A stretch of 64,000 bases of DNA from Agapetus fuscipes (lineage: Eukaryota; Arthropoda; Insecta; Trichoptera; Glossosomatidae): positions 2,480,001 to 2,544,000 of the forward strand of contig OX637337.1 of the NCBI GenBank assembly GCA_951799405.1, in the 5' to 3' direction. The position numbers and the translations under genes are program-made. This document shows positions 30,741 to 41,862 of this stretch, one piece after another (the stretch's first letter is position 1; the number at the start of each line of letters is the position of its first letter). Under the pieces are notes generated by a model, which did no database searches, was not told the origin of the DNA, and worked only from the letters and a program-made list of their open reading frames with translations.

Positions 30741-31290
30741 GTCTTTTATTATGTTTTAGGGAAATGGGAAAAAATAATATGGCTAGACTTGCACTTTGAC
30801 TCTAAAAAACACTTCCACTAATAACTGTTCCATTGGCGGGAGTCTCGCTTTTCATAAGTCGACGAGGCGAGTTTTAACAAAGCTCGGGCGGCATTGATCA
30901 CGGCTCGGGGCTCCTTTCTCGAAAGCAAAAATCCACAAGGCTAATGCTTCTACAGGTAGAATCCCGGGAGGGAAGCTATGATGGCAGGAAATCCACGGGG
31001 AAGGGGTGGAAGCTCCTTTTATATTCCACCTACCAAGCACAGCCAAGTGTCACGTTTACAATACCGCCATCTTGCAACGCTGCACCTCATAGCGTGGTGT
31101 CGCACATCCACCTTTGGTCACATCTCGCTCCAGACTCCCGTGGTGAAGCCCACGCAGCATGCAGCTTCGGGAGACTTCGGGTTGCGCCGGAAGAACACGA
31201 CTGTTTCCGTAGTCCTTCGGCTCGTTTTTCGGCTAATGACCGCGACAAATATCAGGATCAACTATCAACTATTTTTAATTTTTATTAATG
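30741..31290 (+). repeat. Rep-Q, GC-rich, possible LTR
   Basis: Shares several blocks in order with 59390-59830, for example CGACGAGGCGAG and GGCAGGAAATCCA followed by GAAGCTCC. The base composition is unlike the surroundings. The two overlapping ORFs (30944-31376) match nothing I know. Could be an LTR or a gene remnant. Confidence 0.4.
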
Positions 31291-31527
31291 CTATTATTTG
31301 GATAATAAAAAAAACATCTTTTCTTTCAGTATTAAATCGCTTTGTTACAGTTTATCGGAACTTAATAATTTTGTAATTTATAGGCGTAGTTACTAACAGG
31401 TTTATTTTTAACACGTTTAATCCGTAGCTGATCCAGGGATCATCGTTTTTTTGTACTGAAAATTCAGGTTAGGTGGTGGTTTAGCCATGGATTTTCTGTA
31501 TGTGAATAACATAAGAATAACAATAAT

Positions 31528-31862
31528 TGACCGGTCCGTAGCTCAGTGGTAACACTGCGGACTCTGAATAGGAAGGTTGTGGGTTTGAATCCCGGCGGAG
31601 CACAAAAAAATATACCATTTATATTTTCAAATTTGCTCTTCGCTGGTTTGAAAAATACATAAACCTTTACCTATGACCGGTCACCAAAGGTCATCCAGCT
31701 TTACAGCAACTGGGTCTTGCTTGAGTATTGGCGCTTTGTAGCGACGACCAAGCTCGTACACCTCTGCGGCACTACAACAAGTGTCATAGATTCCTAGAGT
31801 CTCTAGAATCTAGGGAGTCTTCCGCACAGGATTTCTTAAAAAAAAAAAACAAAAAAAAAAAC
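31528..31862 (+). repeat. SINE-B2, full length
   Basis: Complete copy: A box TAGCTCAGTGGTAAC, anticodon-like GGACTCTGAAT as in tRNA-Gln(CTG), B box GGTTTGAATCCC, B2 tail CTAGAATCTAGGGAGTC, then an A-rich tail (31839-31862). Confidence 0.8.
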
Positions 31863-32257
31863 ACCAATTATTTCTCCAAACTTAAATATTAAGTAATTTA
31901 TATTACACTTTTTTATGTGTGTGTTTTTTAATCAAGTATTCAAAAGAATTAAATAATGAGGGAGTTTCGACTTGAATTTAATGAAAATAGAATTTCCAGA
32001 AACTTCGCTACGGATAAACAGAAAATGTTTCTTATTGCGCAACAAGTAAAACAAATAAAAAAACACTATTGTAGTAAAAATGTTCATGATATGGTAGAAT
32101 AAAATACATGTGGCTTCACTCCTATCACATGAAAGGATAAAAAACTTGATTCTCGTATAAAGCACAATTTCTTAAGAACTACAAAAGGGAAAAAGTCACG
32201 ACGTCACATCCAGTTCTATTCAGAGTGAGCTATTCAATTCTTATTCTAGTATTGTTT
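31863..32257. other. AT-rich segment, nothing recognised
   Basis: A 77-codon reverse ORF (31932-32165) has no recognisable domain. Confidence 0.35.
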
Positions 32258-32310
32258 AACCCGCGACTCGTAATCGGGAGTTAAGGGTTCGATTCTCCGT
32301 GTAGCACAAA
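32258..32310 (+). repeat. tRNA-Thr(CGT)-like 3' fragment
   Basis: CGACTCGTAATCGGGAG forms an anticodon stem-loop with CGT. B box GGTTCGATTCTCC and an A-run (32309-32320) follow. The 5' half is degenerate. Retroposed tRNA or SINE head. Confidence 0.45.
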
Positions 32311-32321
32311 AAAAAAAAACA

Positions 32322-32542
32322 AATGTTCACCCAGTCACTTTGACAATTTCACCCCTGTTTCAGGGAAGGACGGCAAGATTTGCAGGGTGTATGTCCATTT
32401 AAGATTTGGGTTCTTATGTTGTAGATTCACATGCGGCATTTGCAAGCGAGAACTTGTACGTATCTGCTTGTGAGAATGCATATACTTTGAATCCCTAATG
32501 TAACATAATCTTTGCAACTTAGATTAGATTAGATTAGACTAA
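32322..32542 (+). repeat. Rep-D, first subtype
   Basis: Start replaced; conserved part from TTTCACCCCTGTTTCAGGGA to a clear tail TTAGATTAGATTAGATTAG (32518-32536). Confidence 0.7.
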
Positions 32543-32895
32543 GGCTTTAGTTATTCTGAATAACATTTCCTTTATGGCAGGTAAATCAGTAAGATGCCCT
32601 ATCGAGCCTGAGGCTTGGTTCTTTTGTTTATTCGGCTTTCGGATCAACGTGGATTTTCAGAAAATAAAGTAACAGAGTAGGGTTTTGCGAAAAAATATGG
32701 AAAAAATTCGCCGAAAAGAACCACTAAATAGAAAATGATACAATGATACAAGAAATATGTGTGTACTAACATAACCTGTAAAAATATGTGACGGCATTTA
32801 CTGAGGTTGACTAGGTTTTATGACTTCAAAATTGCTACGAGGCTGACCTTCCATACTGTAAAAAAATATTCCCTTTACCAATGCTTCATACAAAA
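32543..32895. other. AT-rich segment
   Basis: A short Rep-D-like piece (GCTGACCTTCCATACTGTAA, 32842-32861) just before the dimer; otherwise nothing. Confidence 0.35.
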
Positions 32896-33390
32896 ACGCA
32901 ACTAAGCTACACATATAGTGTAACTTCATGCCTGCGTTTCCCCGAAGGGGTCGCATGTGGCGCTTCGGGACCTATTTATATTTACAGGTAAGGGGGCCGG
33001 CTTCACACTAACCACTTTCAGTTGAAGTAGGGGTTTCCCAGCTCCCGGGGCGGCTGGTTCTCATTTCTTGTAAAGACTGAGTAAACCTTTGAGATCGAAC
33101 CCCTGCTCTCGGCATGGAATGCATGCATTCTACCAATTGAGCTATCAACCTTTTTACGAGCTTGATCGTCGTCGCTACAAAGCGCCAATTCTCAAGCAAG
33201 ACCCAGTTGCTGTAAGGCTGGATGGACCTTTTTGTGACCGGTCATTGGTAAAGGTTTTATGAAATTTTCAACCCGGCGAAGAGCAAATTTGAAAATATAA
33301 ATGGTATATTTTTTGTGCTCCGCCGGTAATCGAACCCACAACCTTTCCATTCAGAGTCCGAAGTGTTACCACTGAACTACGGACAGGTCC
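32896..33390 (-). repeat. dimeric SINE, B then A
   Basis: Minus-strand B (33390-33153) fused to A (33152-32896), with the dimer-type deletion (AACCTTTGAGATCGAACCC when read forward). Closest in structure to 7893-8388. Confidence 0.75.
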
Positions 33391-33463
33391 ATACAAGGTC
33401 CGCAAAAACTGCAGGGCTTATATTTATATGAGTTTTTGGATTTTACTTTGTAAGTAAGTAATT

Positions 33464-33797
33464 TGACCGGTCGATAGCTTAGTTGGTAGAGTGCTTGCAT
33501 TCCATGCCGTGAGCTCGGGTTCGAATGCCGCCGAGGGTGTCAGAAATGGTTTCTCGTTCGGTGTTTATTTCAAACCCCAAAAATAGAATACCGGCAAGGT
33601 TTACTCAGCCTTCACAAGAAATGAGTACCAGCCATCTCGGGAGCTGGGAAACCCCCCCTCAACTGAAGTGGTTGAAGTGGAAGGCCGGGCCCCTTACCTG
33701 TACAAATAAATAGGTTCAACTCGCCACATGCGACCCCTTTGGGGATAACGCGGCAAGAAGTTAAACTATATATGTAGCTTAGTTGCATTGCGAAGTA
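33464..33797 (+). repeat. SINE-A, full length
   Basis: Head to tail intact: TAGCTTAGTTGG, B box GGTTCGAATGCC, 3' end TAGCTTAGTTGCATT. Confidence 0.8.
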
Positions 33798-34439
33798 CGC
33801 ATGTATCATTTGTAAGAACGAACTTACTCGTGTCTACTTGTGGCAGTGCAATTAAAATGAATCTCAATTGTTAATTTTTCTTTGTTAGATAAAAGATTGT
33901 AGATAAAAGATTTTTGAAAAAATAAATGTGTGATGAATATTGTAGCTTTGATTGAAACGGAAGAAACATGTAAGTACAGAAAAAAAAATGTAATATGAGA
34001 AGAACAAGTTCAAAGAAATCGGTTACATTTTGACATGAAACTCAATTGTAGTAGCTGTGCGAAAAAAAGGAAACAAAAGTCCTGAAAAAAAACTTCAAGA
34101 ATCGTACAAAGAATGTTACAAAGGAATACCTTAGATTTTTGAACAATTATGTCATACAGATTTCTCTTTTTTTTTCAAAGAAATTTATTACATTATTTTA
34201 TCCGAAAATTCTTTGCATGTCACCGGTGGGCGGCTGTGAAAAAAAACAAGAATGGTAAGAAGGAAAAATGATTTGTGATATTTTTTTGCACGGCCTAAAC
34301 AATTGTAAGTTTCTGACAGTGAAATATTTCTGATACAAAATATACGTATTAGGATGATTTATTATTGGTGAATGCTTTTTTTTGTGTTAACCACGTCATC
34401 TTGTTCGTGACTAGTTTTATTATAAAGGGAACAATTTTA
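33798..34439. other. AT-rich segment
   Basis: Only a SINE-B terminal scrap (TTAGGATGATTTATTATTGG, 34350-34369) is recognisable. Confidence 0.4.
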
Positions 34440-35215
34440 ACATTTTAAAATTAAAATATCGACGGTAATGGGCGACGTTTTGGCCAAAAATGAGTTATGA
34501 ATGCTATCCTACTTAAAAAATTTCGCTCTTTCTAATGCGTTAACTCCCATAACTCTACGATGTTGTTGTTTATGCTACATTTTTTGCCTAGGAAATTTTT
34601 GACTTTTTTTGTATAGATTTATTTTTAAGGTTTTGTTATTTTTTATATTTAAATGTAATTTATTATTCGTATTCCTTGACTTATAGGTTGGTATGAGACT
34701 GACCACCCATACTGTAAAAAATGGTTCACATTGCCAATGTCACCCCTGTGTCAGGGAAGGTCGGCAAAAGTTGTGGGGCTTATGTTCATTTGAGGTTTTG
34801 GATTTTATTTGTAAGTACACATTCAGCATTTGTAAGCGCGAACTACACGTGTTGGTTTGTGGGCATACATCTGAGAGCTTTAAATGAATATATCCTTGCC
34901 ACTTAGATTTTAGATTATAGATTATAGATATTGATACCCAAGCAAACAACTGCGTTTTCGAAGTATGGTTTTGGTGTAACCGACAAGATTTTTGCCTTTT
35001 TTGTCCTAAAGCGCTTGTGACATAAAAAATCGTAAAATATCGTAAAACCACATTAATAGGAATTCCTATATTTTTTAATTTTCGAGCTGTTTTGACGATA
35101 TGATAAAAAATAAAAAAAGTTATGCCATTTTTCTGCAATCTTAAACTTTAAACTGCTCTCTTGAACAATTTAGTTGTTGTGGTTTATGCCCTACTTTCTT
35201 TTAACCGTGAATATG
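34440..35215 (-). repeat. Rep-Y with a LINE-E/Rep-D insertion
   Basis: Matches 10115-10541 in reverse on both sides of an insert at about 34569-34938. The right side starts CCAAGCAAACAACTGCG. Confidence 0.7.
34569..34938 (+). mobile_element. LINE-E 3' UTR plus Rep-D, one inserted unit
   Basis: Compared with the empty Rep-Y site, the insert begins CTACATTTTTTGCC and ends TAGATTATAGATATTGATAC. It has about 107 bp of LINE-E UTR and then a complete second-subtype Rep-D from 34676. The two inserted together, as expected of a 5'-truncated LINE. Confidence 0.7.
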
Positions 35216-35514
35216 ATCTAAAACGTTAGTAATTATAAATTAAAGTTGAATTAATATAATTGTGATAAAAAAACAGTGTTTCATTAGAATTTTCAAAGTT
35301 CTATAAAGATTAATAGAATTCAATCAATATGAATTTTCAAAGTGTTAATACACAAACCATACAAAATATATTTAAAAATCTTATAAAAACAATTTACCTA
35401 TTTACCTAGGAGTACAAGCAATTAATACAATCAAATATATAAAACAAATAAACTCTAAACAATTAAACAGTAAAAAATTAAAAAACTACAAAACATATAT
35501 TTTTTTTATTTAAA
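35216..35514. other. AT-rich segment
   Basis: Carries a Rep-N-like end (AATTTTCAAAGTGTTAATAC near 35334). Nothing else seen. Confidence 0.35.
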
Positions 35515-35690
35515 AGCCTCAGCCTTAACCGCCAGCATTACAGATCAACCGCCATTTCTTTCGATCCTTGCATACTTTTTTCATTTCATTCAGAGCTATA
35601 ACCTTTTTCATACCAGCTTTCCTTTTATTCTGGATATCTCATTCATTCGCTATTTCGAAAATTTGGTCCATCCATACCTTTCTCGAAATA
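35515..35690 (-). pseudogene. LINE-E C-terminal fragment
   Basis: Reverse translation in shifting frames: YEKGYSSE, EMKKVCKDRKKWRLICN-like. The 3' end has GGCGGTTAAGGCTGAG. Frameshifts and stops throughout. Confidence 0.6.
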
Positions 35691-35701
35691 ATATATAATA
35701 C

Positions 35702-35958
35702 TATTTCCTTGACTGATAGGTTGGTACGCGGCTGACCCCCCCTACTGTAAAAAATGGTTCACTTTGCCAATGTTACCCCTGCTTCAGGGAAGGCCGGCAA
35801 GAGTTGCAGTGCTTATGTTCATTGAGATTGGGTTTTTTTATATTGTAGGTCCACATGCGGCATGTGTTAGCGCGAAATTATGCGTGTCTGCTTGTGGGAA
35901 TGCATCTAACATGAATCTCAAATGATACATATCTTTGCAGCTTAGATTTAGATTTAGA
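35702..35958 (+). repeat. Rep-D, first subtype, full length
   Basis: TTCCTTGACTGATAGGTTGG to CAGCTTAGATTTAGATTTAG; very close to 55786-56032. Confidence 0.8.
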
Positions 35959-36272
35959 TGGAAATGAAAACAACTTTTGATTCGTAGAAAAAAAAAACGA
36001 TGTCAAGATTTTTATTTATCTTCTTATTTCGTATGATATTTTTTTGTTATTGATATTTTCTGTTTATATTTTCACGTACTGCAAATTTCCTTGAAATTTT
36101 TTTCATCTCTCGAATCACGTTCGAGGTGTTAGAACGAAATGAATAAGTGAAATATGTATTGGGGTGTTAAGAAAAAGTTTTGAAATCGTTGAACCATTTC
36201 TCTACGCAGTATGACTTTGAATATGAAAGTAGAGGCACTCAGTTGTATATTCATACCGACACTTATATATAT
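35959..36272. other. AT-rich segment, nothing recognised
   Basis: No feature seen. Confidence 0.35.
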
Positions 36273-36342
36273 ATACAAGGATAATTTATTTATAAGGTAC
36301 ACATAATTGAAGAGCGCCGTTTTTGTGTGTGTCACACCTCAA
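36273..36342 (-). repeat. SINE-B terminal piece
   Basis: GCGCCGTTTTTGTGTGTGTC and CACACCTCAAGGGCCCT are the SINE-B 3' region, cut by the LINE fragment to its right. Confidence 0.55.
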
Positions 36343-36720
36343 GGGCCCTTTCAAATTTTTTGTAAAGATGCGTCTTTAGTGCTCCTTTAAAGACACCAAC
36401 AGTTTCTGCCTTCCTCACATTAGGTGGGAGTCTGTTCCACTCCATTGGGCCCGCAAGCCGGAAAGCACGGTGCCCAAAATTAGTGCGTGTCTGACGTGAC
36501 GGCTGGACTAAGTCAACCACCCCACACCTTGCAGATCTGAGAGTTTGGCGTCGCAAATCTATCTCAATAGGTGAGAACATGTCAGACAGGTGTGAAGGAG
36601 CCGTACCGTTGACAGCTTTGTAAACCATCAAACAAACACTGTAGACCACCGTCTCCGGAAAGCGAAGCCAATGCAGTTTTTTCAACAATGGAGTAATATG
36701 ATTATGTATGGAAGCGATGG
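36343..36720 (-). pseudogene. L2/CR1-like LINE C-terminal fragment
   Basis: Reverse translation: HITPLLKKLHWLRFPETVV, LMVYKAVNGTAPSHLSDM, NFGHRAFRLAGPMEWNRLPP, ending near LYKK. It stays open and joins a SINE-B-derived frame upstream, giving a chimeric 242-codon ORF (36332-37060). Confidence 0.7.
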
Positions 36721-36817
36721 ATTGACAGTTAATAAAATTGAAATGAACAAAACAATGGGTACATATGTGGAGCTTAGTTGCGGAAGACTCAGGTGGAGAT
36801 CCTGAAAATAATATAAT
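36721..36817 (-). other. junction segment with a SINE-A end scrap
   Basis: ATGTGGAGCTTAGTTGCGG at about 36765-36783 matches the SINE-A 3' end on the plus strand; the rest is unassigned. Confidence 0.35.
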
Positions 36818-37090
36818 ATTAGGATGATTTATTTGGTGAGCGCTGTTTTTGTGTGAATCACGCCTCAAGAGTCCTCTACGAGCTTGGTCGTCGCTATAGA
36901 AAGCGCCAATCCTGAAACAAGACTCAGTTACTGTAAGGCTGGATGGACCTTTGGTGACCGGTCTTTGGTGAAAGTTTATAAAAAAAATCAGCCAGCGAAG
37001 AGCATATTCGAAAATAAAAATGGTACATTTTTTGTGCTCCGCCTGGATTCTAACCCACAAACTTCCATTTACGAGTCAGAAATGTAAACC
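36818..37090 (-). repeat. SINE-B
   Basis: TTAGGATGATTTATTTGGTG through GCTCCGCCTGGATTCTAACC (a damaged B box) to the head region. Confidence 0.7.
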
Positions 37091-37136
37091 ACCAAGAAAA
37101 CCAGAAGAGATAATCTTTAGAGATGAAAAACGCAAG

Positions 37137-37545
37137 GCAACGCAACTAAGCTACACATATAGTGTAACTTCTTGCCTGTGTTATCCCCGAAGGGGTCACA
37201 TGTGACGCTTCGAGACCTATTTATTTTTACAGGGAAGGGGGCCGGCCTCACACCAACCACTTTCAGTTGAAGTGGGGGTTTTCCAGCTCCCGGGGGGCTG
37301 GTTCTCATTTCTTGTGAAGGCTGAGTAAACCTTTGAGATCGAACCCTTGCTCTCGGCATGGAATGCAAGCATTCTACCAATAGGACCTTTGGTGACCGAT
37401 CATTGGTAAAGGTTTTATGATTTGTGTAACCCAGCGAAGAGAAAATTTGAAAATATGAATGGTACATTTTTTGTGCTCCGCCAGGAATCGAACCCACAAC
37501 CTTCCCATTCAGACTCCGAAGTGTTACCACTGAACTACGGAGCGG
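37137..37545 (-). repeat. dimeric SINE, shortened B then A
   Basis: A half 37137-37380 with the dimer-type deletion. The B half 37382-37545 has lost its 3' third (fusion just before GGACCTTTGGTGACCGATC). Confidence 0.7.
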
Positions 37546-37785
37546 TCTTCATTAAGTAAATAAGTTTTTAATTATTAATTTACAACTTATACAACAGTTT
37601 CCAGCAAAAATACTTTGGTGAATTGCATTCCTTTAACGAACATTTTTTTTTTAAGAAAAATCTCTGCAATAAAACAGTCATACCAACATCGTATCGTAAC
37701 GAAGCTCATCGAAGGCATGGCTGAAACGTCCAGAGGCTTAATCTTGGGCTCAACAGCAGATCCCAGTAATGAACTCTCTAGTGAC

Positions 37786-38004
37786 TTGCTTGACTATAGG
37801 TCAGTATGAGGCTGAATGCATCTCTGTTTCAGGGAATGTCGGCAAGATTTGCAGTGCTTATGTTAATTTGAGATTTGGGTTTTTATTATTTAAGTCCACA
37901 TACGGCATGTGTATTGTGTAAGCACGAACTTATACGTGTCTGCTTATGAGAATGCATTTAATATGAATCATAAATGTAATATACCTTTGCAACTTAGATT
38001 ATAG
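37786..38004 (+). repeat. Rep-D, first subtype
   Basis: About 40 bp deleted after GTATGAGGCTGA; keeps TTTCAGGGAATGTCGGCAAG and the TTAGATTATAG end. A possible SINE-C tail remnant lies at 37597-37655. Confidence 0.65.
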
Positions 38005-38069
38005 TGTTTACCATCGTGAAATATCAAATCTACAAAAATACTTAATTATCTTAATTTCGGTACAAATGC

Positions 38070-38172
38070 TTAAAAATTGGTTCACTTTGGTCGATGTCAC
38101 CCATGTTTCAGGAAAAATCAACATGATTTCCAGGATTTACGCTCATTTGAAGTATGGTCTCGTTTTGTAAGT
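38070..38172 (+). repeat. Rep-D middle fragment
   Basis: TGGTTCACTTTGGTCGATGT to GGTCTCGTTTTGTAAGTAC, strongly diverged. Confidence 0.5.
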
Positions 38173-38191
38173 ACAAGTTCTAAAACTTACC

Positions 38192-38745
38192 GAAAGCATC
38201 GAATGATAAGAACTAGATGGGCTAAAAAAGCGATCCTTTGAGAATTAGGAATGCGCTAACCCACTCAACATATGAAAATCCAAATTCAGTCTATCGGTAA
38301 CCTTCCAACTGTCAACAAGTCGCTCCCCCAGTTCTTGTTTGCCGTATAGACCAATTCTGTCAAATACGACTATTTCATGCAGTTGTCTTAAGAATCAAAT
38401 TCTGCACAATCTGAGCTAAGAAAAAACGTACAACTCGATAATGTGAGAGTTGTTTTAAATATTTTTTAAATCAATTTCCTGTTTTCATCAGACACATTTG
38501 TCCAGTACACATGCAAACATTGCTCATGTAAAATTAGCTTAATGGTCTATACGGCAAACAAGAACTAAGGCAGCGAGGTGTGTTACCTAATTGAAAAAAA
38601 AAACATATAAATACCAAACTGGATAGTTTGTAAACGTCCCAACAAAAGAAAATATGTGTGGCGTCAAAGACGGTGCATCATGTCGATTGTAACTAAATCA
38701 CATTCATAGACACTCCATTGAATTACTACGTCCATGTCGAAAAGT
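38192..38745 (-). repeat. Rep-U, interrupted by Rep-K
   Basis: 38192-38322 and 38640-38745 match 58738-58620 and 58140-58060 respectively in reverse and in order, for example AGACTGAATTTGG-type and TTTGACGCCACAC-type blocks. Confidence 0.5.
38323..38578 (+). mobile_element. Rep-K MITE, best copy
   Basis: 256 bp. The 32-bp inverted ends start TCGCTCCCCCAGTTCTTGTT and finish AACAAGAACTAAGGCAGCGA, with two mismatches. Inserted in Rep-U. Confidence 0.75.
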
Positions 38746-39239
38746 GGAACACATTGAATATGAAGCGCACCAAACTTTGAAACACAACTTAATTTTTGCA
38801 ACTTAGATATTTTAAATTAGTTTTTAAAAATAAATATTATTTATAAGCTATTTTTAAATAATTTAAAGCCATCCTCACCTACCTACTTAAAATTGTATAA
38901 AAAATATTTGTTTTCATATAAAAGACAAAAGCATTTTTCATAAGATCATAGCTTCGAAGAAAAAAAACAAAAACGCCCACAACTTTTTTTATATAACTTT
39001 TTAAGTCTTTTTTAAGTATTTTTTTCAGAGGCCTTAAATGACAGGTGGGTTAATTTGGAACGTGGCTTAATTCCAGAAGATGATTCGGCATTTTTATTTT
39101 TTCATAATTGTGCTAAAAAAAGTTATTTACTCACGAAAAACAACGACGCAAGGTATTTTTTATGTAAAAAATATTCAGTGTTTTTTACACTAAATAAAAA
39201 TATTTTTGCAAAGCTACGTTTATGGTTTGTAAAAAAAAT
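38746..39239. other. AT-rich segment, nothing recognised
   Basis: A 72-codon ORF at 39055-39273 ends in Rep-D and is unlikely to be real. Confidence 0.4.
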
Positions 39240-39345
39240 ATATAATCTAAGTTGTAAAGATATATCACATTAAATGCATTCATAAGTTCGCGCTTACACA
39301 TGCCGCATGTGGATCTACAATATAAAACCCAAATCTCAAATCAAC
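39240..39345 (-). repeat. Rep-D, 3' part
   Basis: TATAATCTAAGTTGTAAAG to CAAATCTCAAATCAACC, reverse. Confidence 0.65.
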
Positions 39346-40140
39346 CTTTTGATTGATTTCTTTTAATACAAAAATAAATGTTTTCTACAAAACATTTTTT
39401 TAATGTGTATTTCAAAGTGATAATTTATTAAATATAATAAATTGTTAGTGTTTTCTTTGACCCGCGGAGTAACGACTCAATGCTGTAAACGAGAAAAAAA
39501 ACCTGATTGTAGGGAATCTATTTTTTAATTTCTATGGGTGACGTCACAAAGCCGGAGGGATATTTAAATTTTCGGAATCAATTATTCTATAAGTAGGTAC
39601 CGAAAAAAAATTACGACCAATTAAAATACAAAAAAATATAAATGATTTTTAATGTAAGAAAATCCCGGTTTGATTTCAAGTATCCTTAGGTACATAAAAA
39701 AAATACAAAGATACATTTGATATTTAATCCTGGCCTTTGGTTGACAAAAAAAAACGTAAGATCCCGAAAAATAATATTTGTGGCCCGAAGGAATATGTAA
39801 ATATCCCTTTCCTTAATAAAAGGCTTAACAAATCCCTGGGTCGTATTTTGTGAACAAATAATATATATAAGTAAACATTATTAATTCCCTTTTTTTAATA
39901 TATGATGTTTTTAGGGTCCAAAAAGTCTTTAAATTAAAAAAAAAAACTGGTCTTCTTTCATGGATATTTGTTTGACACTTAGATTTATTTAACAATTTAT
40001 ATTTAAATTTTGAAAAGATTTTTGTGAAACACTGAGGAAATTCATTTTTAAAGATTTATTATTTTTCAATAAAGAATTAAAAAATAAAATAAATTAAAAC
40101 TTTGTTTAATTCCACTTTCATTGTTTTTGAGTAAGTTAAA
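39346..40140. other. AT-rich segment with an LTR2 fragment
   Basis: 39901-40020 resembles the first 110 bp of the solo LTR at 60452 (ATGTTTTTAGGGTCC, then GGTCTTCTTTCATGGATA). The rest shows nothing. Confidence 0.4.
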
Positions 40141-40226
40141 AAACGGCAGATTTTGGGGGAAATCACTCTTTAATAATTGCCGTAAACTTTACATTACTCA
40201 AGTTTTGCAACTCGTACTAAGGGTAC
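40141..40226. repeat. Rep-F, one arm
   Basis: AACGGCAGATTTTGGGGGAA to CTCGTACTAAGGGTAC; nearly identical to the right arm at 27985-28076. Confidence 0.75.
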
Positions 40227-40230
40227 AGAT

Positions 40231-40546
40231 CGCCGATCTTCGATAGAAGTGCCACTGAAAGAGGAAGAAGATGAAGATTTTTGGTGTCCAGAAATTGGCA
40301 TTATACTCCAATTCTAACGTGTAAAAATAAATAGGTTCCACTCGCTGTACGTGACACTTTTGCGGCACGTTGCGTTTCTAGTGTACAAATTATGCGCAGA
40401 TCTTTTACGTTGATTTTATGTTTTTTATTTTTAAAGTTTTCATTCGAAAATTGACTGATTTTTCTTTACGTACAATGGGATATTTGATTATATTTTCAAG
40501 TCCTTTTATTGAATTAGACTTGTTGCTTTTCATTCTTAAGTCTAGT
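40231..40546. other. segment with a SINE-A scrap
   Basis: AAAAATAAATAGGTTCCACT (40323-40342) is from the SINE-A 3' third. Otherwise nothing seen. Confidence 0.4.
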
Positions 40547-40800
40547 CCTCCCAGTGCTTGTTTGGCTTTATCACAATTTGATTCAAAGATGACCTTTCAA
40601 TGAGATTGTCTTGAGAATCACATAATACGCAATCTGAGCTAAGAAAAAAAAGTTAAACACGATAATGTGAGAGTTGTTTCGAATATTTTTATGATCGATT
40701 TCCAGTTTTCATAAAACACTTTGGTCCAGTGCACATACATCAATGCTTATGTTAAATTACCTCTGATGGACATAGGTCAAACAAGCACTAAGGGGCACGA
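40547..40800 (+). mobile_element. Rep-K MITE
   Basis: Inverted ends around CAGTGCTTGTTTGGCTTTAT and GTCAAACAAGCACTAAGG. The 15-bp satellite locus follows directly. Confidence 0.7.
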
Positions 40801-41600
40801 GTAAGCATATTAAATCTCCCCTCTCATTGTATCTACCTTCTTGCTTTCTTCTCACTTCACAATCTCTCCACTTTTTGATCTCATTGTTCAATATGCTCTC
40901 TTTGTCTGACACAGTGACTGGATAGAACGACACATAACAGAAAAAACAGAATGACAGGACATCACATGAAAAATAACTATGACAAATCAATACAGAAAAT
41001 ACATCACTATTACAAAATGACACAAGAACATAACTTCACATGACAAAACACCACATACCTTGTTGTCCGTTGTCCAATGGCAAAACTCCGGAATCGTAAA
41101 TAGAAGGTTGTTGTTGTGTCGTTCTGTCATGTGTCATTCTTTCATGTGTCGTTATGTCATTGTGATGTTATGTCATGTGTTGTTTTGTCATGTGTAGTTC
41201 TTTCATATGATGAACTGTCATTGTGTCGTTATGTCATGTGTTGTTCTGTCATAATGTCGTTCTGTCATGTGTCGTCCTGTCATGTGTTGTTCTGTCGGAT
41301 GTCGTTCTGTCATGTGTTGTTCTATCATGTGTCATTCTGTCATGTGGTGTTCTATCATGTGTCATTCTGTCATGTGGTGTTCCGTTGTGTCGTTCTCTCA
41401 TGTGTCATTCTGTCATGTGTCATTCTGTCAAGTGTCGTTTTCTCACTGTGCCGTTGTAACGTGTTACCTGACAACCAACGTGCTTTCCACATAAAGCCGA
41501 TCTCAAAATGAAATTCGGTCTACAATATTTTGCATCTCACAGCTGAGCCTTAATGGAGCCATTTGCTTTTGGAAAGTTTTGATATGAGTCTCAGAAATGT
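40801..41600 (+). repeat. 15-bp satellite locus 1
   Basis: Left part (40915-41062) has degenerate units in antisense. The right array (41128-41456) has about 22 units like TGTCATGTGTCGTTC. The 3' flank (41457-41588; CAACCAACGTGC, GGAGCCATTTGCTTTTGG) is shared with locus 2. As the unit is five codons long, several frames stay open on both strands and mimic proteins. Confidence 0.8.
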
Positions 41601-41710
41601 AGTTGTGCCATTCTGTCATGTGGTATTCTGTGGTGTCGTTCTGTCATGTGTCATTCTTTTATGTGTCGTTATGTCATGTGTCGTTTTGTCACTACGTCGT
41701 TCTATGATGG
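41601..41710 (+). repeat. short 15-bp satellite piece
   Basis: Further diverged units (TTCTGTCATGTGTCATTC) after the shared 3' flank. Confidence 0.65.
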
Positions 41711-41862
41711 AACCGTCTGAAAAACACGTTGTGACACACTTTATTGTTTTTTGCAATGCAAAGTGTTTTTGCCATAAAAATGTTTTCGAGATGAAAGTGT
41801 TTTTCAAATTACGACTGTTTTTCTGCAACGTGATAAATTTTAGCAACCTATAATAATAATAT

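Noticed and set aside
30944..31376. Two overlapping ORFs of 114 and 132 codons
   Set aside because: No recognisable domain, overlapping frames, and lying in Rep-Q, which has a second copy at 59390.
41116..41511. 131-codon ORF rich in Ser, Cys, His and Val
   Set aside because: Same 15-bp satellite; no start context or other evidence of a gene.
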